DNA from: Snodgrassella alvi
Lineage (GTDB): Bacteria; Pseudomonadota; Gammaproteobacteria; Burkholderiales; Neisseriaceae
Direction: 5' to 3'
DNA: 64,000 nt
Assembly: GCF_002777825.1 (NCBI RefSeq)
Contig: NZ_MEIR01000080.1
Coordinates: 1 to 64,000, forward strand
Part shown: one piece after another, positions 55,674 through 64,000 of the stretch
Layout of the letters: each line of letters opens with the position of its first letter
Numbering within the stretch: the stretch's first letter is position 1
Program-made: the position numbers and the translations under genes
Notes under the pieces: model-generated
Databases searched by the model: none
Seen by the model: only the letters and a program-made list of their open reading frames with translations
What the model was told of the DNA's origin: nothing

Positions 55674-58061
55674 ATGGCCGGTAATAACGTAATCTGGTTT
55701 GAAAATTTGCGCATGACTGATGTTGAAAGCGTCGGCGGCAAAAATGCTTCTCTTGGCGAGATGATTTCACAGCTCACTGAAAAAGGCGTGCGTGTCCCCG
55801 GTGGTTTCGCTACCACTGCCGAAGCCTATCGCAAATTTCTTGCTTACGAAGGTTTGAGTGAACGGATTAATAACGAACTCAATGCACTTGATGTCGATAA
55901 TGTTGCTGAATTAGCAAGAGTAGGTAAACAAATCCGTCAATGGATTATGGATACCCCATTTCCGCCTGAACTGGAATCAGATTTACAGGCTGCATGGGAA
56001 AAAATGGTAAAAGATGCCGGTACAGACCAGATTTGCGTGGCTGTGCGCTCTTCTGCTACTGCTGAAGATTTACCGGATGCCTCTTTTGCAGGCCAGCAGG
56101 AAACATTTCTGAATATCAGTGGCTATGAAAATGTCAAGGAAGCCATGCATCATGTATTTGCTTCCCTGTATAATGATCGTGCCATTTCCTATCGAGTTCA
56201 CAAGAATTTTGCTCATGATGTAGTAGCACTTTCTGCCGGCGTACAGCGCATGGTACGCTCTGATAAAGGCGCATCCGGAGTAATGTTCACCATAGATACC
56301 GAATCCGGATTTGATCAAGTGGTATTCATTACTTCATCCTATGGCTTGGGTGAAACCGTAGTACAGGGCGCAGTAAACCCTGATGAATTTTATGTACATA
56401 AACCTACTTTGCGTGCTGGCCGGCCGGCCATTCTGCGTAAAAACATGGGTTCAAAACTGATTAAAATGGTTTTCACCGATGCAGCACAGGCAGGCAAGTC
56501 TGTTCAAACCGTAGATGTGGAGCCTGCTGAGCGGAAAAAATTCTCTATTAGTGCAGAAGAAATTACCGAATTAGCTCAATACGCGCTGATTATTGAAGAA
56601 CATTATGGCCGCCCGATGGATATCGAATGGGGGCGTGATGGCATTGATGGCAAACTGTATATTCTGCAAGCCCGCCCTGAAACCGTAAAATCACAGGAAA
56701 ATAATAGCCGTGTACTGCGCCGCTATCATATAAATGATAAATCAGCCATTCTGATTGAAGGCCGCGCCATTGGTCAGAAAGTTGGTCAGGGAAAAGTGAG
56801 ACTGGTTAAAACCGTTGATGAAATGGATAAAGTTTTACCAGGTGATGTACTAGTTACTGACATGACAGACCCAGATTGGGAGCCTGTGATGAAACGTGCT
56901 TCTGCCATTATTACCAATCGGGGTGGCCGTACTTGCCATGCTGCCATTATTGCCCGCGAACTAGGTATTCCGGCCGTAGTCGGATGTGGAAATGCAACTT
57001 CTGCTTTACAGGATGGTCAGGAAGTAACAGTATCTTGTGCCGAAGGTGATACAGGCTATGTTTATGAAGGTTTGTTAAAGGTTGAAGTTAATGAAATACC
57101 TTTAGACAATATGCCTGAATCACCAGCCAAAATCATGATGAATGTAGGTAATCCAGAGCTGGCTTTCAGCTTCTCCAGTTTGCCTAATTATGGTATTGGT
57201 CTGGCACGTATGGAATTTATCATTAATCGTCAGATTGGTATCCACCCGCGCGCCTTGCTGGACTTTGACCAGCAGGATGAGCAAATGCAGGCCACTATCA
57301 TCGACCGTATTGCTGGCTATACCTCTCCGGTAGATTTTTACGTTGATAAAATTGCTGAAGGTGTTGCTACACTTGCTGCTTCGGTTTATCCGAAAAAAGT
57401 GATTGTGCGTATGTCTGACTTTAAGTCAAACGAATATGCCAATCTGTTGGGTGGTAACAAATACGAACCACATGAAGAAAATCCGATGCTGGGCTTCCGT
57501 GGTGCAGCACGTTATGTCTCAGATGATTTCAAAGACTGCTTTGCGCTTGAATGTAAAGCCTTGAAATATGTACGTGATGAAATGGGTCTGACCAATGTCG
57601 AAATCATGATTCCATTTGTACGTACCCTAAAAGAAGCAGAACATGTAGTTCGTGCCTTGAAAGATAATGGCTTGGAGCGCGGTAAAAATGGTTTGCGCCT
57701 GATTATGATGTGCGAACTGCCAACCAATGCTGTATTGGCTGAACAGTTCCTTAAGTACTTCGATGGCTTCTCTATTGGTTCAAACGACATGACTCAGTTA
57801 ACTCTGGGCGTAGATCGTGATAGTGGCGGCCCGATTGCTGGTACTTTTGATGAACGCGATCCAGCTGTTAAAGTTATGTTTAGTCTGGCAATTCAGGCTT
57901 GTCGCAAGTTAAATAAATACATTGGTATTTGTGGCCAGGGACCATCTGACCATGCTGATTTTGCCAAATGGTTGATTGAAGAAGGGATTGAAACTATTTC
58001 TCTCAATCCTGATACTGTGATTGAAACTTGGTTGTATTTGGCAAAAGAATTGAAAAAATAA
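55674..58061 (+). CDS. ppsA: Phosphoenolpyruvate synthase
   Basis: Converts pyruvate, ATP and water to PEP, AMP and phosphate (gluconeogenesis). 795 aa, the normal length. N-terminal ATP-grasp domain ([31 protein letters not shown]), central swivelling domain with the phospho-His motif [17 protein letters not shown] (His ~421) and its regulatory Thr next to it, C-terminal PEP-binding barrel with [15 protein letters not shown] and GICGQGPSD. Own promoter and terminator; activity controlled by PpsR, encoded divergently. Confidence 0.97.
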   Translation: MAGNNVIWFENLRMTDVESVGGKNASLGEMISQLTEKGVRVPGGFATTAEAYRKFLAYEGLSERINNELNALDVDNVAELARVGKQIRQWIMDTPFPPELESDLQAAWEKMVKDAGTDQICVAVRSSATAEDLPDASFAGQQETFLNISGYENVKEAMHHVFASLYNDRAISYRVHKNFAHDVVALSAGVQRMVRSDKGASGVMFTIDTESGFDQVVFITSSYGLGETVVQGAVNPDEFYVHKPTLRAGRPAILRKNMGSKLIKMVFTDAAQAGKSVQTVDVEPAERKKFSISAEEITELAQYALIIEEHYGRPMDIEWGRDGIDGKLYILQARPETVKSQENNSRVLRRYHINDKSAILIEGRAIGQKVGQGKVRLVKTVDEMDKVLPGDVLVTDMTDPDWEPVMKRASAIITNRGGRTCHAAIIARELGIPAVVGCGNATSALQDGQEVTVSCAEGDTGYVYEGLLKVEVNEIPLDNMPESPAKIMMNVGNPELAFSFSSLPNYGIGLARMEFIINRQIGIHPRALLDFDQQDEQMQATIIDRIAGYTSPVDFYVDKIAEGVATLAASVYPKKVIVRMSDFKSNEYANLLGGNKYEPHEENPMLGFRGAARYVSDDFKDCFALECKALKYVRDEMGLTNVEIMIPFVRTLKEAEHVVRALKDNGLERGKNGLRLIMMCELPTNAVLAEQFLKYFDGFSIGSNDMTQLTLGVDRDSGGPIAGTFDERDPAVKVMFSLAIQACRKLNKYIGICGQGPSDHADFAKWLIEEGIETISLNPDTVIETWLYLAKELKK

Positions 58062-58082
58062 ATTTTTCAATTAATTATGTTC

Positions 58083-58117
58083 AAGGCTGCTTGTTAACAA
58101 CTAGCAGCCTTTATTTA
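58083..58117 (+). terminator. Terminator of ppsA
   Basis: AAGGCTGCT (58083-58091) / AGCAGCCTT (58103-58111), 11-base loop, then TATTTATAA. 21 bp after the stop. Confidence 0.8.
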
Positions 58118-58848
58118 TAACTGGCTGAATGCATAAATTTTTTGCACAATAATTCTATTCGAATGGCTGAAATCCCGGTTGTTATGAGTGAATCAATTCT
58201 AACTAATGCTGGAAATTTCTTATGTAAATTACTAAAATTTTTGCAATACAAATTTGATATTCACCCAGTAATATTTATGAAATAGTAGCATTTCAGGGAA
58301 ATTCTACTGTTATAACTAAGCTGGGTGGTACTATTTCATGCATCGAATGAAGTATAAATTACTGATATCAATATGCTATTATACTATTCGCCAAAACAGC
58401 CTATACTGAGCTAGCACTTTGTTTACGATCCAAACAGAGATTTCTTAGCACTGCACTGACTAAAAGTATTAGTAGAAAGGTGTGTAAACATAAATATGTG
58501 ACAAACAATTAAAGTGTTAGAAAAAGTAGCCTGTTAGGACGGTTTTGTTCATTTAAAACTAGGTATTTTTTATGATGATATTAAATCAATGCAGCAAAAT
58601 GTAGTAATTAAAAATATAAGCTGCAGAAGTATTGAAAAGAAATAGATCGACACCTTGTGATTATTTCTTAGTTTCAAGGCAAAAAAGTATATTTATTTTT
58701 AATCAGTTAGAATTTCTTAGTAAAACCTGAAATAAAGCATACGCCCCTAAATAATTGATGTAATAAAAGCTGTAGAAAATGAAATAAAAATTCCAGACAG
58801 TATTAAATGGGTTTGTGAATAAAGTTAACACTCTGTTTATACTGCAAT
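58118..58848. other. Long AT-rich region with no recognisable gene
   Basis: 731 bp between the convergent ppsA and ctpA units. No ORF of convincing composition, no tRNA, no perfect repeat. The codons read in any frame are rich in stops. Decayed gene, or small RNA, cannot be excluded. Confidence 0.5.
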
Positions 58849-58879
58849 AAAAAACAGATAGCTTTGCTATCTGTTTTTT
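58849..58879. terminator. Terminator of ctpA (works on both strands)
   Basis: Fourteen-bp perfect stem AAAAAACAGATAGC / GCTATCTGTTTTTT with a 3-base loop, 10 bp after the ctpA stop; the stem itself carries A and T runs. Confidence 0.9.
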
Positions 58880-58889
58880 AAGATGTTAT

Positions 58890-60464
58890 TTATTTCTTAT
58901 CTTTTTTATCAGTGGTTTTAACAGGCTTTTTGGCAGCCAGTCCCAGCGATTGATTCCATTTAACAGGGTCTTTTACTAAATCAAGAGCAGCTTTTAATTG
59001 TACATCTTTAGCTGGATTGGGTTCGCGTCGTGCCAGCCAATCTTCTTCATCTTTTTTCTTGCTGTCTTTTTTATTGGCAGCATTGGTAACTTTGCCATGC
59101 GGGTCTGAGTCAGCTGATGGTACATTGGTTTTAATGTCCTTGGAGCTTTCTTTATCAGTATTACCATCTGTATCTTGAGTTGTAGGTTCACTTGTCGCAG
59201 TAACAGAAGTAGATTTTTTGTGGCCGCCCAGTAGCTCGCCGTTAACTTCCTTACCTCCCAATGGGTTACTCAAATGCCCACCCAAATCGGCCTCGCGGCT
59301 TTCAAATTTGCGGTTTTTATCTTTTACCTCTACATCAGGTACGATGCCTTGTGCCTGTATAGAGCGGTCATTAGGCGTGTAGTATAAAGCTGTAGTTAGT
59401 TTAACCGCACCACCATTGGATAATGGGATAACTGTTTGCACAGAGCCTTTACCAAAACTCTGTGTACCTACAATCACGGCACGCTTGTAATCCTGTAATG
59501 CACCGGAAACGATTTCTGAAGCCGAAGCAGTACCTGAATTAACTAAAACTGTAATTGGGATGGTTTTGAGCTCATCAGGCATGTTAATTAGTGGATCGTT
59601 CCCTTTTATGACATAATCCTTTGGAATCGCTTTTAAGACCATTCCTTCTTTTTTATCCCGGTTTTTGGTGCTGACTACTTTTACTCCGGGTTTCAGGAAT
59701 ACTGAGGATACACCAACAGCGCTATTTAATAAACCGCCGGGATCATCACGTAAATCCAGTACCAGCCCTTTTAGTGGCTGTTTATTCTGCTGTTCCAGAT
59801 TCTTGATGGCATCGGCCAGTAGGCTTACTGTATGTTCTTGGAACTGGGTAATGCGTACATAGCCATAATCTGCTTCCAGTAGTTTGTAGCGTACACTTTT
59901 AACCTTGATGATTGCCCTTGTCAGGTGTACTACTATAGGCTGGGTCTCATCTTTACGTGCCAGTGTCAGTGTTATGCTGGTTCCGGGTTTACCACGCATT
60001 TTTTTCACGGCTTCGGTGGCTGTCATGTTGCGGGTAGATTCATTATTGATTTTAACAATGTAATCTCCACTTTTAATACCAGCGCGATCAGCCGGTGTGT
60101 CCTCAATTGGCGCCACAATTTTAATCAGCCCGTCTTCCGAACTGATTTCCATGCCTAAGCCACCAAATTCACCTGTGGTGCTTTCCTGTAGATCAGAATA
60201 ATCTTTACCTGTCAGATATTCTGAGTGCGGATCAAGGTTATTGACCATGCCTTTCATTGCACCTTCCAGAATTGCATCATCGGTTTTATTCTCGACATAG
60301 TTGGCTTTAATCTGTCCATATACTTCAGCCATAGTATGTAGAGATTTTACTGGTAAAGCTTCGGATTTTTCATTGGCATAACCTTGTACACTCAGGGTAA
60401 GAATCACGCCACTGAAAGCGCCTAATGTGTACAGAGCAGCTTTTTTTAATCTAGATTTAGCCAT
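58890..60464 (-). CDS. ctpA: C-terminal processing peptidase (S41 family)
   Basis: 524 aa from MAKSRLKKAALYTL (ATG at 60464); the longer frame would need a TTG. Signal/anchor residues ~8-28, PDZ domain ~95-185 (GGLGMEISSEDGLIKIV, DRAGIKSGDYIVKIN), S41 core with nucleophile Ser in NSGTASASEIV and Lys in QSFGKGSVQT. The C-terminal ~130 residues are a Lys/Asp/Ser/Thr-rich low-complexity tail longer than usual. Periplasmic protease trimming envelope proteins and murein enzymes. Lies downstream of envC, 139 bp away. Confidence 0.94.
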   Translation of the reverse strand: MAKSRLKKAALYTLGAFSGVILTLSVQGYANEKSEALPVKSLHTMAEVYGQIKANYVENKTDDAILEGAMKGMVNNLDPHSEYLTGKDYSDLQESTTGEFGGLGMEISSEDGLIKIVAPIEDTPADRAGIKSGDYIVKINNESTRNMTATEAVKKMRGKPGTSITLTLARKDETQPIVVHLTRAIIKVKSVRYKLLEADYGYVRITQFQEHTVSLLADAIKNLEQQNKQPLKGLVLDLRDDPGGLLNSAVGVSSVFLKPGVKVVSTKNRDKKEGMVLKAIPKDYVIKGNDPLINMPDELKTIPITVLVNSGTASASEIVSGALQDYKRAVIVGTQSFGKGSVQTVIPLSNGGAVKLTTALYYTPNDRSIQAQGIVPDVEVKDKNRKFESREADLGGHLSNPLGGKEVNGELLGGHKKSTSVTATSEPTTQDTDGNTDKESSKDIKTNVPSADSDPHGKVTNAANKKDSKKKDEEDWLARREPNPAKDVQLKAALDLVKDPVKWNQSLGLAAKKPVKTTDKKDKK

Positions 60465-60603
60465 TATTTCTGTTGTTCTTTCTGATAACGACAATAATTC
60501 AAGGTATAAATATTCTGTTTATAACAGGAATTTATAAAAATTCAAAACCGGGCAAAGTGTACACTATAAAGTCACCGGAGGTAATAAAACGCCATAGTTT
60601 GCG

Positions 60604-61905
60604 TTAACGTAACCATGATAATGGGTTCATTGCCTGATTATGGTAACGAATCTCAAAGTACAATCCGTTTTGAGCATCTGGTAATTTACCACTTATACCA
60701 ATGTTTTGACTAGCGCTAACTACACTGCCGGCAGAGACGCTGACTGAAGACAAGCCCGTATAAATGCTGATATAGCCTTCACCGTGATCTATAATGATGG
60801 TCTTGCCATAGCCTTGTAAAAAAGCTGCATAGACAACGGTACCGCTGGCAATACCATGTACCGCAGCATTATTGCAGTCAAAAAACAGACCTTTCCAGAT
60901 ACCACCATTTGGTCTGCTTTCACCAAATTTTCCAGTGATGGTGCCATTAACCGGTCGTGGAAGACGTCCCTGTTTTTGTGCCAGTCCTTTGTTTGCCGGT
61001 GCTTTAATGCTTTCAGTAGCCTGTAATGCCATATCTTCAGCGGTTAAAGTAGAAGGTAATCTGGTGCTGGCTGAATCAATATTATTAGTGGTTGTAGCTG
61101 TATTATGCGGTTGATTGGAATTTTTAGACTTATCAGTGTTTTGTCTGGTGGGTTTGGCCGGAGCCTGTGCCAAACGCCGCATGGTTGCCTGCGCAGATAG
61201 GCGGCTTAACAAGTTATTCAATCGTTTTTCATCGGCTTTTAACGATTGAAGCTGCTTATTCTGTACTGATAATTGCTGGTTAAGAATACTGGATTTATTT
61301 TGCTGGTTTACATGTTGGTGATGCAGTTTGTTAATGAGTTGCTGTTGTTTTTGCCGTGATGCGGCCAGCTCCTTTTGTTGACTGTTGATTGTCTGTTGCT
61401 GCTCATTCATGCGCGTCTGCTGTTCACGCAAATGCCGAATAACCTGCTCATTTGCTTCATTCAGATAACGAATATATTGTAAAGACCGGCCTTTGTTGTC
61501 AGAAGGGTCTTTTTTCAGCATTAAATACACACTGTTGGGCTGACGGTTGCGGTAATGTGCATTGAGCAGGCGTGCCATTTGGGTACGGGTTTCAGCAATC
61601 TGGGTACGGGTTTTATCCAGACTGGTTTGCAACAAGTGTAATTGGCGCATACTGATCTCTTGCTGCTGCTGGATACGGCCAAGTTCATTCTGGGCACGCT
61701 CCAGCTGCTGACGGGTTGCAGCCACTGAGGCATCAATTTTTTTCTGCTCTATTGTGGTTTTACTAATCTGGTGTTGTGTTGCCGAAATGGCTTGGTGAAC
61801 CTGTTTCAGCTCACCGGAGGGCTGTATTGTGTGGTTACTGGCCGCCATAGACACAGAAGTAGCAATGCTGTAACAGACCAGAAAAAATCTGGATAGGGAT
61901 TTCAT
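60604..61905 (-). CDS. envC: Murein hydrolase activator EnvC
   Basis: 433 aa. Signal peptide (~1-22), long coiled coil (~30-240: Gln/Leu/Arg heptads), Asn/Thr linker, then a C-terminal LytM/M23 domain (~320-433). The M23 metal ligands are altered (YTGL in place of the H-x-H, WKGLFFD in place of HxxxD), as in EnvC proteins, which do not cut murein but activate the amidases that split daughter cells. Its ATG overlaps the gpmI stop by one base (TAATG), so the pair is translationally coupled. Confidence 0.92.
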   Translation of the reverse strand: MKSLSRFFLVCYSIATSVSMAASNHTIQPSGELKQVHQAISATQHQISKTTIEQKKIDASVAATRQQLERAQNELGRIQQQQEISMRQLHLLQTSLDKTRTQIAETRTQMARLLNAHYRNRQPNSVYLMLKKDPSDNKGRSLQYIRYLNEANEQVIRHLREQQTRMNEQQQTINSQQKELAASRQKQQQLINKLHHQHVNQQNKSSILNQQLSVQNKQLQSLKADEKRLNNLLSRLSAQATMRRLAQAPAKPTRQNTDKSKNSNQPHNTATTTNNIDSASTRLPSTLTAEDMALQATESIKAPANKGLAQKQGRLPRPVNGTITGKFGESRPNGGIWKGLFFDCNNAAVHGIASGTVVYAAFLQGYGKTIIIDHGEGYISIYTGLSSVSVSAGSVVSASQNIGISGKLPDAQNGLYFEIRYHNQAMNPLSWLR

Positions 61906-63428
61906 TATTTATCTGTAAATTCTATCAGGTTTTGGCCAGTCATCTCTGCTGGGGGGGTCAAGCCCAAAGCAGTTAATAGTGAAGGAGCCACATCTTTAAG
62001 TGCACCGCCAGAATGGATGGTGGCTTTACGTCCAATATAAATAAATGGCACTGGCTCAACTGTGTGCTGAGTATGAGGCTGTTGGTTCTGTTCATCATAC
62101 ATGTGCTCACAGTTACCATGGTCAGCGGTAATGATAACTTCTCCACCTGTAGCACGTGCTGTATCCACCACGCGTGCTACACAACTATCCAATGTTTCCA
62201 CTGCTCTAATAGCAGCATCAAGTGAACCAGTATGGCCAACCATGTCACCATTAGCAAAATTACAGATAATAACGTCATGGCGATGATGTTGGAGACTGTC
62301 AATAATCTGCTCAGTAATGCCAATGGCGCTCATTTCTGGTTGTAAATCATATGTGGTGACTTTGGGCGAAGGTATCATAATCCGTTCTTCACCGATATAA
62401 GGCTCTTCCCGTCCGCCACTAAAAAAATAGGTGACATGCGGATATTTTTCTGTTTCGGCTATACGCAGTTGGCTAAGTCCCTGTGCAGCCAGAAATTCAC
62501 CCAGACCATTATTTACTGATTGGCGCCCGAACATCACTGGATGGGCAAATTGTGTGCCATAAGCGGTGATGCTAGCAAAATATCCAGGTTGTACTCGATG
62601 TTTACGTTCAAAACCAGTGAAATCGGTAAAGGTGAGTGCCTGAGTTAATTCACGCGCACGGTCGGCTCGGAAATTGAGAAATAAGATGGCATCGCCATCG
62701 ATCAGACCTGCCTGTGAGCTGACAACTGTGGGTTTGACAAACTCGTCCTGTTCGCCCCGCGCATATGCTTCCTCTAGCGCGGCCGTGGGTGAGGCAGCTT
62801 GATAGGGGGCATCGCCAAATAATGCATTGTATGCAGCCTCTACCCGATCCCAGCGGTTATCCCTGTCCATGGCAAAAAAGCGTCCAACCACTGCTCCACA
62901 TAATACTTGCGGATGTTGCTGCATATAACGTTCCAGACGTTGCAGATAGGGGCGAGCACTTTGAGGTGGGGTGTCACGGCCATCCAGAAACGGATGAACA
63001 ACAATTTTCTGCATGCCCGCGGCTATTGCTGCATCCATTACTGCAAAAAAGTGTTCTATGTGGCTATGAACGCCGCCGTCAGAAAACAGCCCTAACAGAT
63101 GCACAGTGCAATTAGGATTATTCCATGCCTGCTGCAATACTGAATTGTGCTCAAGAGTATGGTCTTCAATTGCCATATCAATGCGGGTGATATCCTGCGG
63201 CACAATCCGTCCGGCGCCGATATTTAGATGACCTACTTCGGAGTTACCAAACTGACCTGTAGGCAAACCAACCATGCGCTCGGAAGCATCAATAGTGCCA
63301 TAGGCATAATGCTGACGATAGTGATCGATATGAGGTGTATGTGCCAGTAAAATAGCATTGTCGTCACCTTCGGCACGATGGCCGAAACCATCCAGAATTA
63401 AAAGAACAATGGGTTTGGTTAATGACAC
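61905..63428 (-). CDS. gpmI: Phosphoglycerate mutase, 2,3-bisphosphoglycerate-independent
   Basis: Interconverts 3- and 2-phosphoglycerate. 507 aa if begun at GTG 63428, which has an AGAAAGG ribosome site 6 bases upstream and gives the normal start SLTKPIVLLILDGFGHR; the open frame extends to 63557, but that stretch is not family-like. Mn-binding Asp in LDGFG, nucleophile Ser in GQFGNSEVGHLNIGAGR, then HLLGLFSDGGVHSHIEH, FLDGRDTPP, and metal ligands in NFANGDMVGHTG and ADHGNCE. First gene of gpmI-envC-ctpA. Confidence 0.95.
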   Translation of the reverse strand: MSLTKPIVLLILDGFGHRAEGDDNAILLAHTPHIDHYRQHYAYGTIDASERMVGLPTGQFGNSEVGHLNIGAGRIVPQDITRIDMAIEDHTLEHNSVLQQAWNNPNCTVHLLGLFSDGGVHSHIEHFFAVMDAAIAAGMQKIVVHPFLDGRDTPPQSARPYLQRLERYMQQHPQVLCGAVVGRFFAMDRDNRWDRVEAAYNALFGDAPYQAASPTAALEEAYARGEQDEFVKPTVVSSQAGLIDGDAILFLNFRADRARELTQALTFTDFTGFERKHRVQPGYFASITAYGTQFAHPVMFGRQSVNNGLGEFLAAQGLSQLRIAETEKYPHVTYFFSGGREEPYIGEERIMIPSPKVTTYDLQPEMSAIGITEQIIDSLQHHRHDVIICNFANGDMVGHTGSLDAAIRAVETLDSCVARVVDTARATGGEVIITADHGNCEHMYDEQNQQPHTQHTVEPVPFIYIGRKATIHSGGALKDVAPSLLTALGLTPPAEMTGQNLIEFTDK

Positions 63429-63627
63429 TGTTGGCCTTTCTGTGATGGTGTGCTGGCTGCCCTGGAAAAGTAGCCAGTAATATCTGTGTGAATATGCTTT
63501 TAAGAACCGGATAAAACAATCCAGTTTAGAGTAAGATATGATTATAACGAAAAGCACTGTCTTGAGAAACTGCCAGACAGACCCAACTTAACGATAAATT
63601 AACTCTGTATAGTCTGATATCATTTTC

Positions 63628-64000
63628 ATGGACAAGCACAATATGGCTGCACAACAAGGCGCTCCTTCCAATTTTTCTCTGGCTAATCACTTTCTGATTG
63701 CCATGCCGGCAATGGACGACCCGTTTTTTAAAGAAAGCGTGATTTATCTGTGTGAACATAGTGCAGAAGGTGCGATGGGCATTATTGTCAACAAACCATC
63801 GCCAATTATGATGGATTTGCTGTTTGATTCTGCCAAGACACCTACGCCAGAACGTTTTCATGGTCAGAATGTACTGATGGGGGGGCCTGTTCAGGTAGAC
63901 CGGGGCTTTCTGGTGCATACTCCTGCTGGTTCATGGGAAAGCAGTTTAATGGTCACTGATGATATTGCCATGACCACTTCACGCGATATTATTATGGGTC
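63628..64000 (+). CDS. yqgE: YqgE/AlgH family protein (3' partial)
   Basis: Frame open from the ATG at 63628 to the window edge, 124 codons; a second in-frame ATG at 63643 (MAAQQGAPS) is an alternative start. Family (DUF179) features: NHFLIAMPAMDDPFFKESV, LCEHSAEGAMGIIVNKP, and MGGPVQVDRGFLVH. AlgH/YqgE proteins are of unknown molecular function and often precede ruvX (yqgF), which would lie just outside. Divergent from gpmI. Confidence 0.92.
   Translation, partial: MDKHNMAAQQGAPSNFSLANHFLIAMPAMDDPFFKESVIYLCEHSAEGAMGIIVNKPSPIMMDLLFDSAKTPTPERFHGQNVLMGGPVQVDRGFLVHTPAGSWESSLMVTDDIAMTTSRDIIMG

Noticed and set aside
63429-63557. N-terminal extension of GpmI to 63557
   Set aside because: The extra 43 residues are not family-like, and the GTG at 63428 has a good ribosome site and gives the canonical N-terminus.

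Overview
The window looks like a chromosomal segment of a member of the Neisseriaceae (Betaproteobacteria) with low-to-moderate GC, most plausibly a Snodgrassella-type bee-gut symbiont. This placement is inferred from protein resemblance and base composition, not from a marker gene; there is no rRNA or tRNA gene here. About 45 genes are intact. No CRISPR array, prophage or complete insertion sequence is visible.

Region 1 (1-18.9 kb) is accessory. It opens inside a very large two-partner-secretion exoprotein of the FhaB/CdiA type; its start codon and its TpsB transporter lie upstream of the window. The protein ends in a PT-VENN-type pretoxin domain (junction motif VDNN), a ~244-residue toxin tip and a lipoprotein immunity gene. 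Downstream, four more cassettes repeat the layout 'copy of the cdiA pretoxin DNA, different toxin tip, immunity gene'. Four of the five tips share a spaced H-x3-E...H-x2-[AGV]-x3-[E/Q/D] pattern, and all four are followed by immunity proteins with signal peptides or lipoboxes, which points to toxins acting in the periplasm. The third cassette differs: a longer bipartite tip with a cytosolic immunity protein. The fifth toxin is broken by three frameshifts but its immunity gene is intact. A decayed piece of a second FhaB-like adhesin closes the region. Toxin tips and immunity genes are much more AT-rich than the adhesin DNA, as expected for imported cassettes.

Region 2 (19.1-31 kb) is housekeeping: prfC, ygfZ, a small HTH regulator, map, trpC, darP on the minus strand; pmbA, dsbB and a DUF1615 lipoprotein on the plus strand; then uup and an unusual minor-pilin-like gene on the minus strand.

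Region 3 (31-46.9 kb) holds hom, a Mth938-like protein, qmcA-nfeD, rlmB, a YetF-like membrane protein, a squalene-synthase-fold protein lacking the usual catalytic aspartates, a three-gene ABC importer of the TrpXYZ type, rluE, a metQ without metNI beside it, uvrA, an LplT-like MFS transporter and a small unknown gene.

Region 4 (46.9-64 kb) has a decayed EamA/DMT transporter, mltD, a methyltransferase-like gene, a polyamine-degradation operon (puuD-puuA-spuC), the divergent ppsR/ppsA pair (PEP synthase and its regulator), and the envelope/glycolysis cluster gpmI-envC-ctpA, with yqgE running off the right edge. Most transcription units end in clear hairpin terminators, listed individually.
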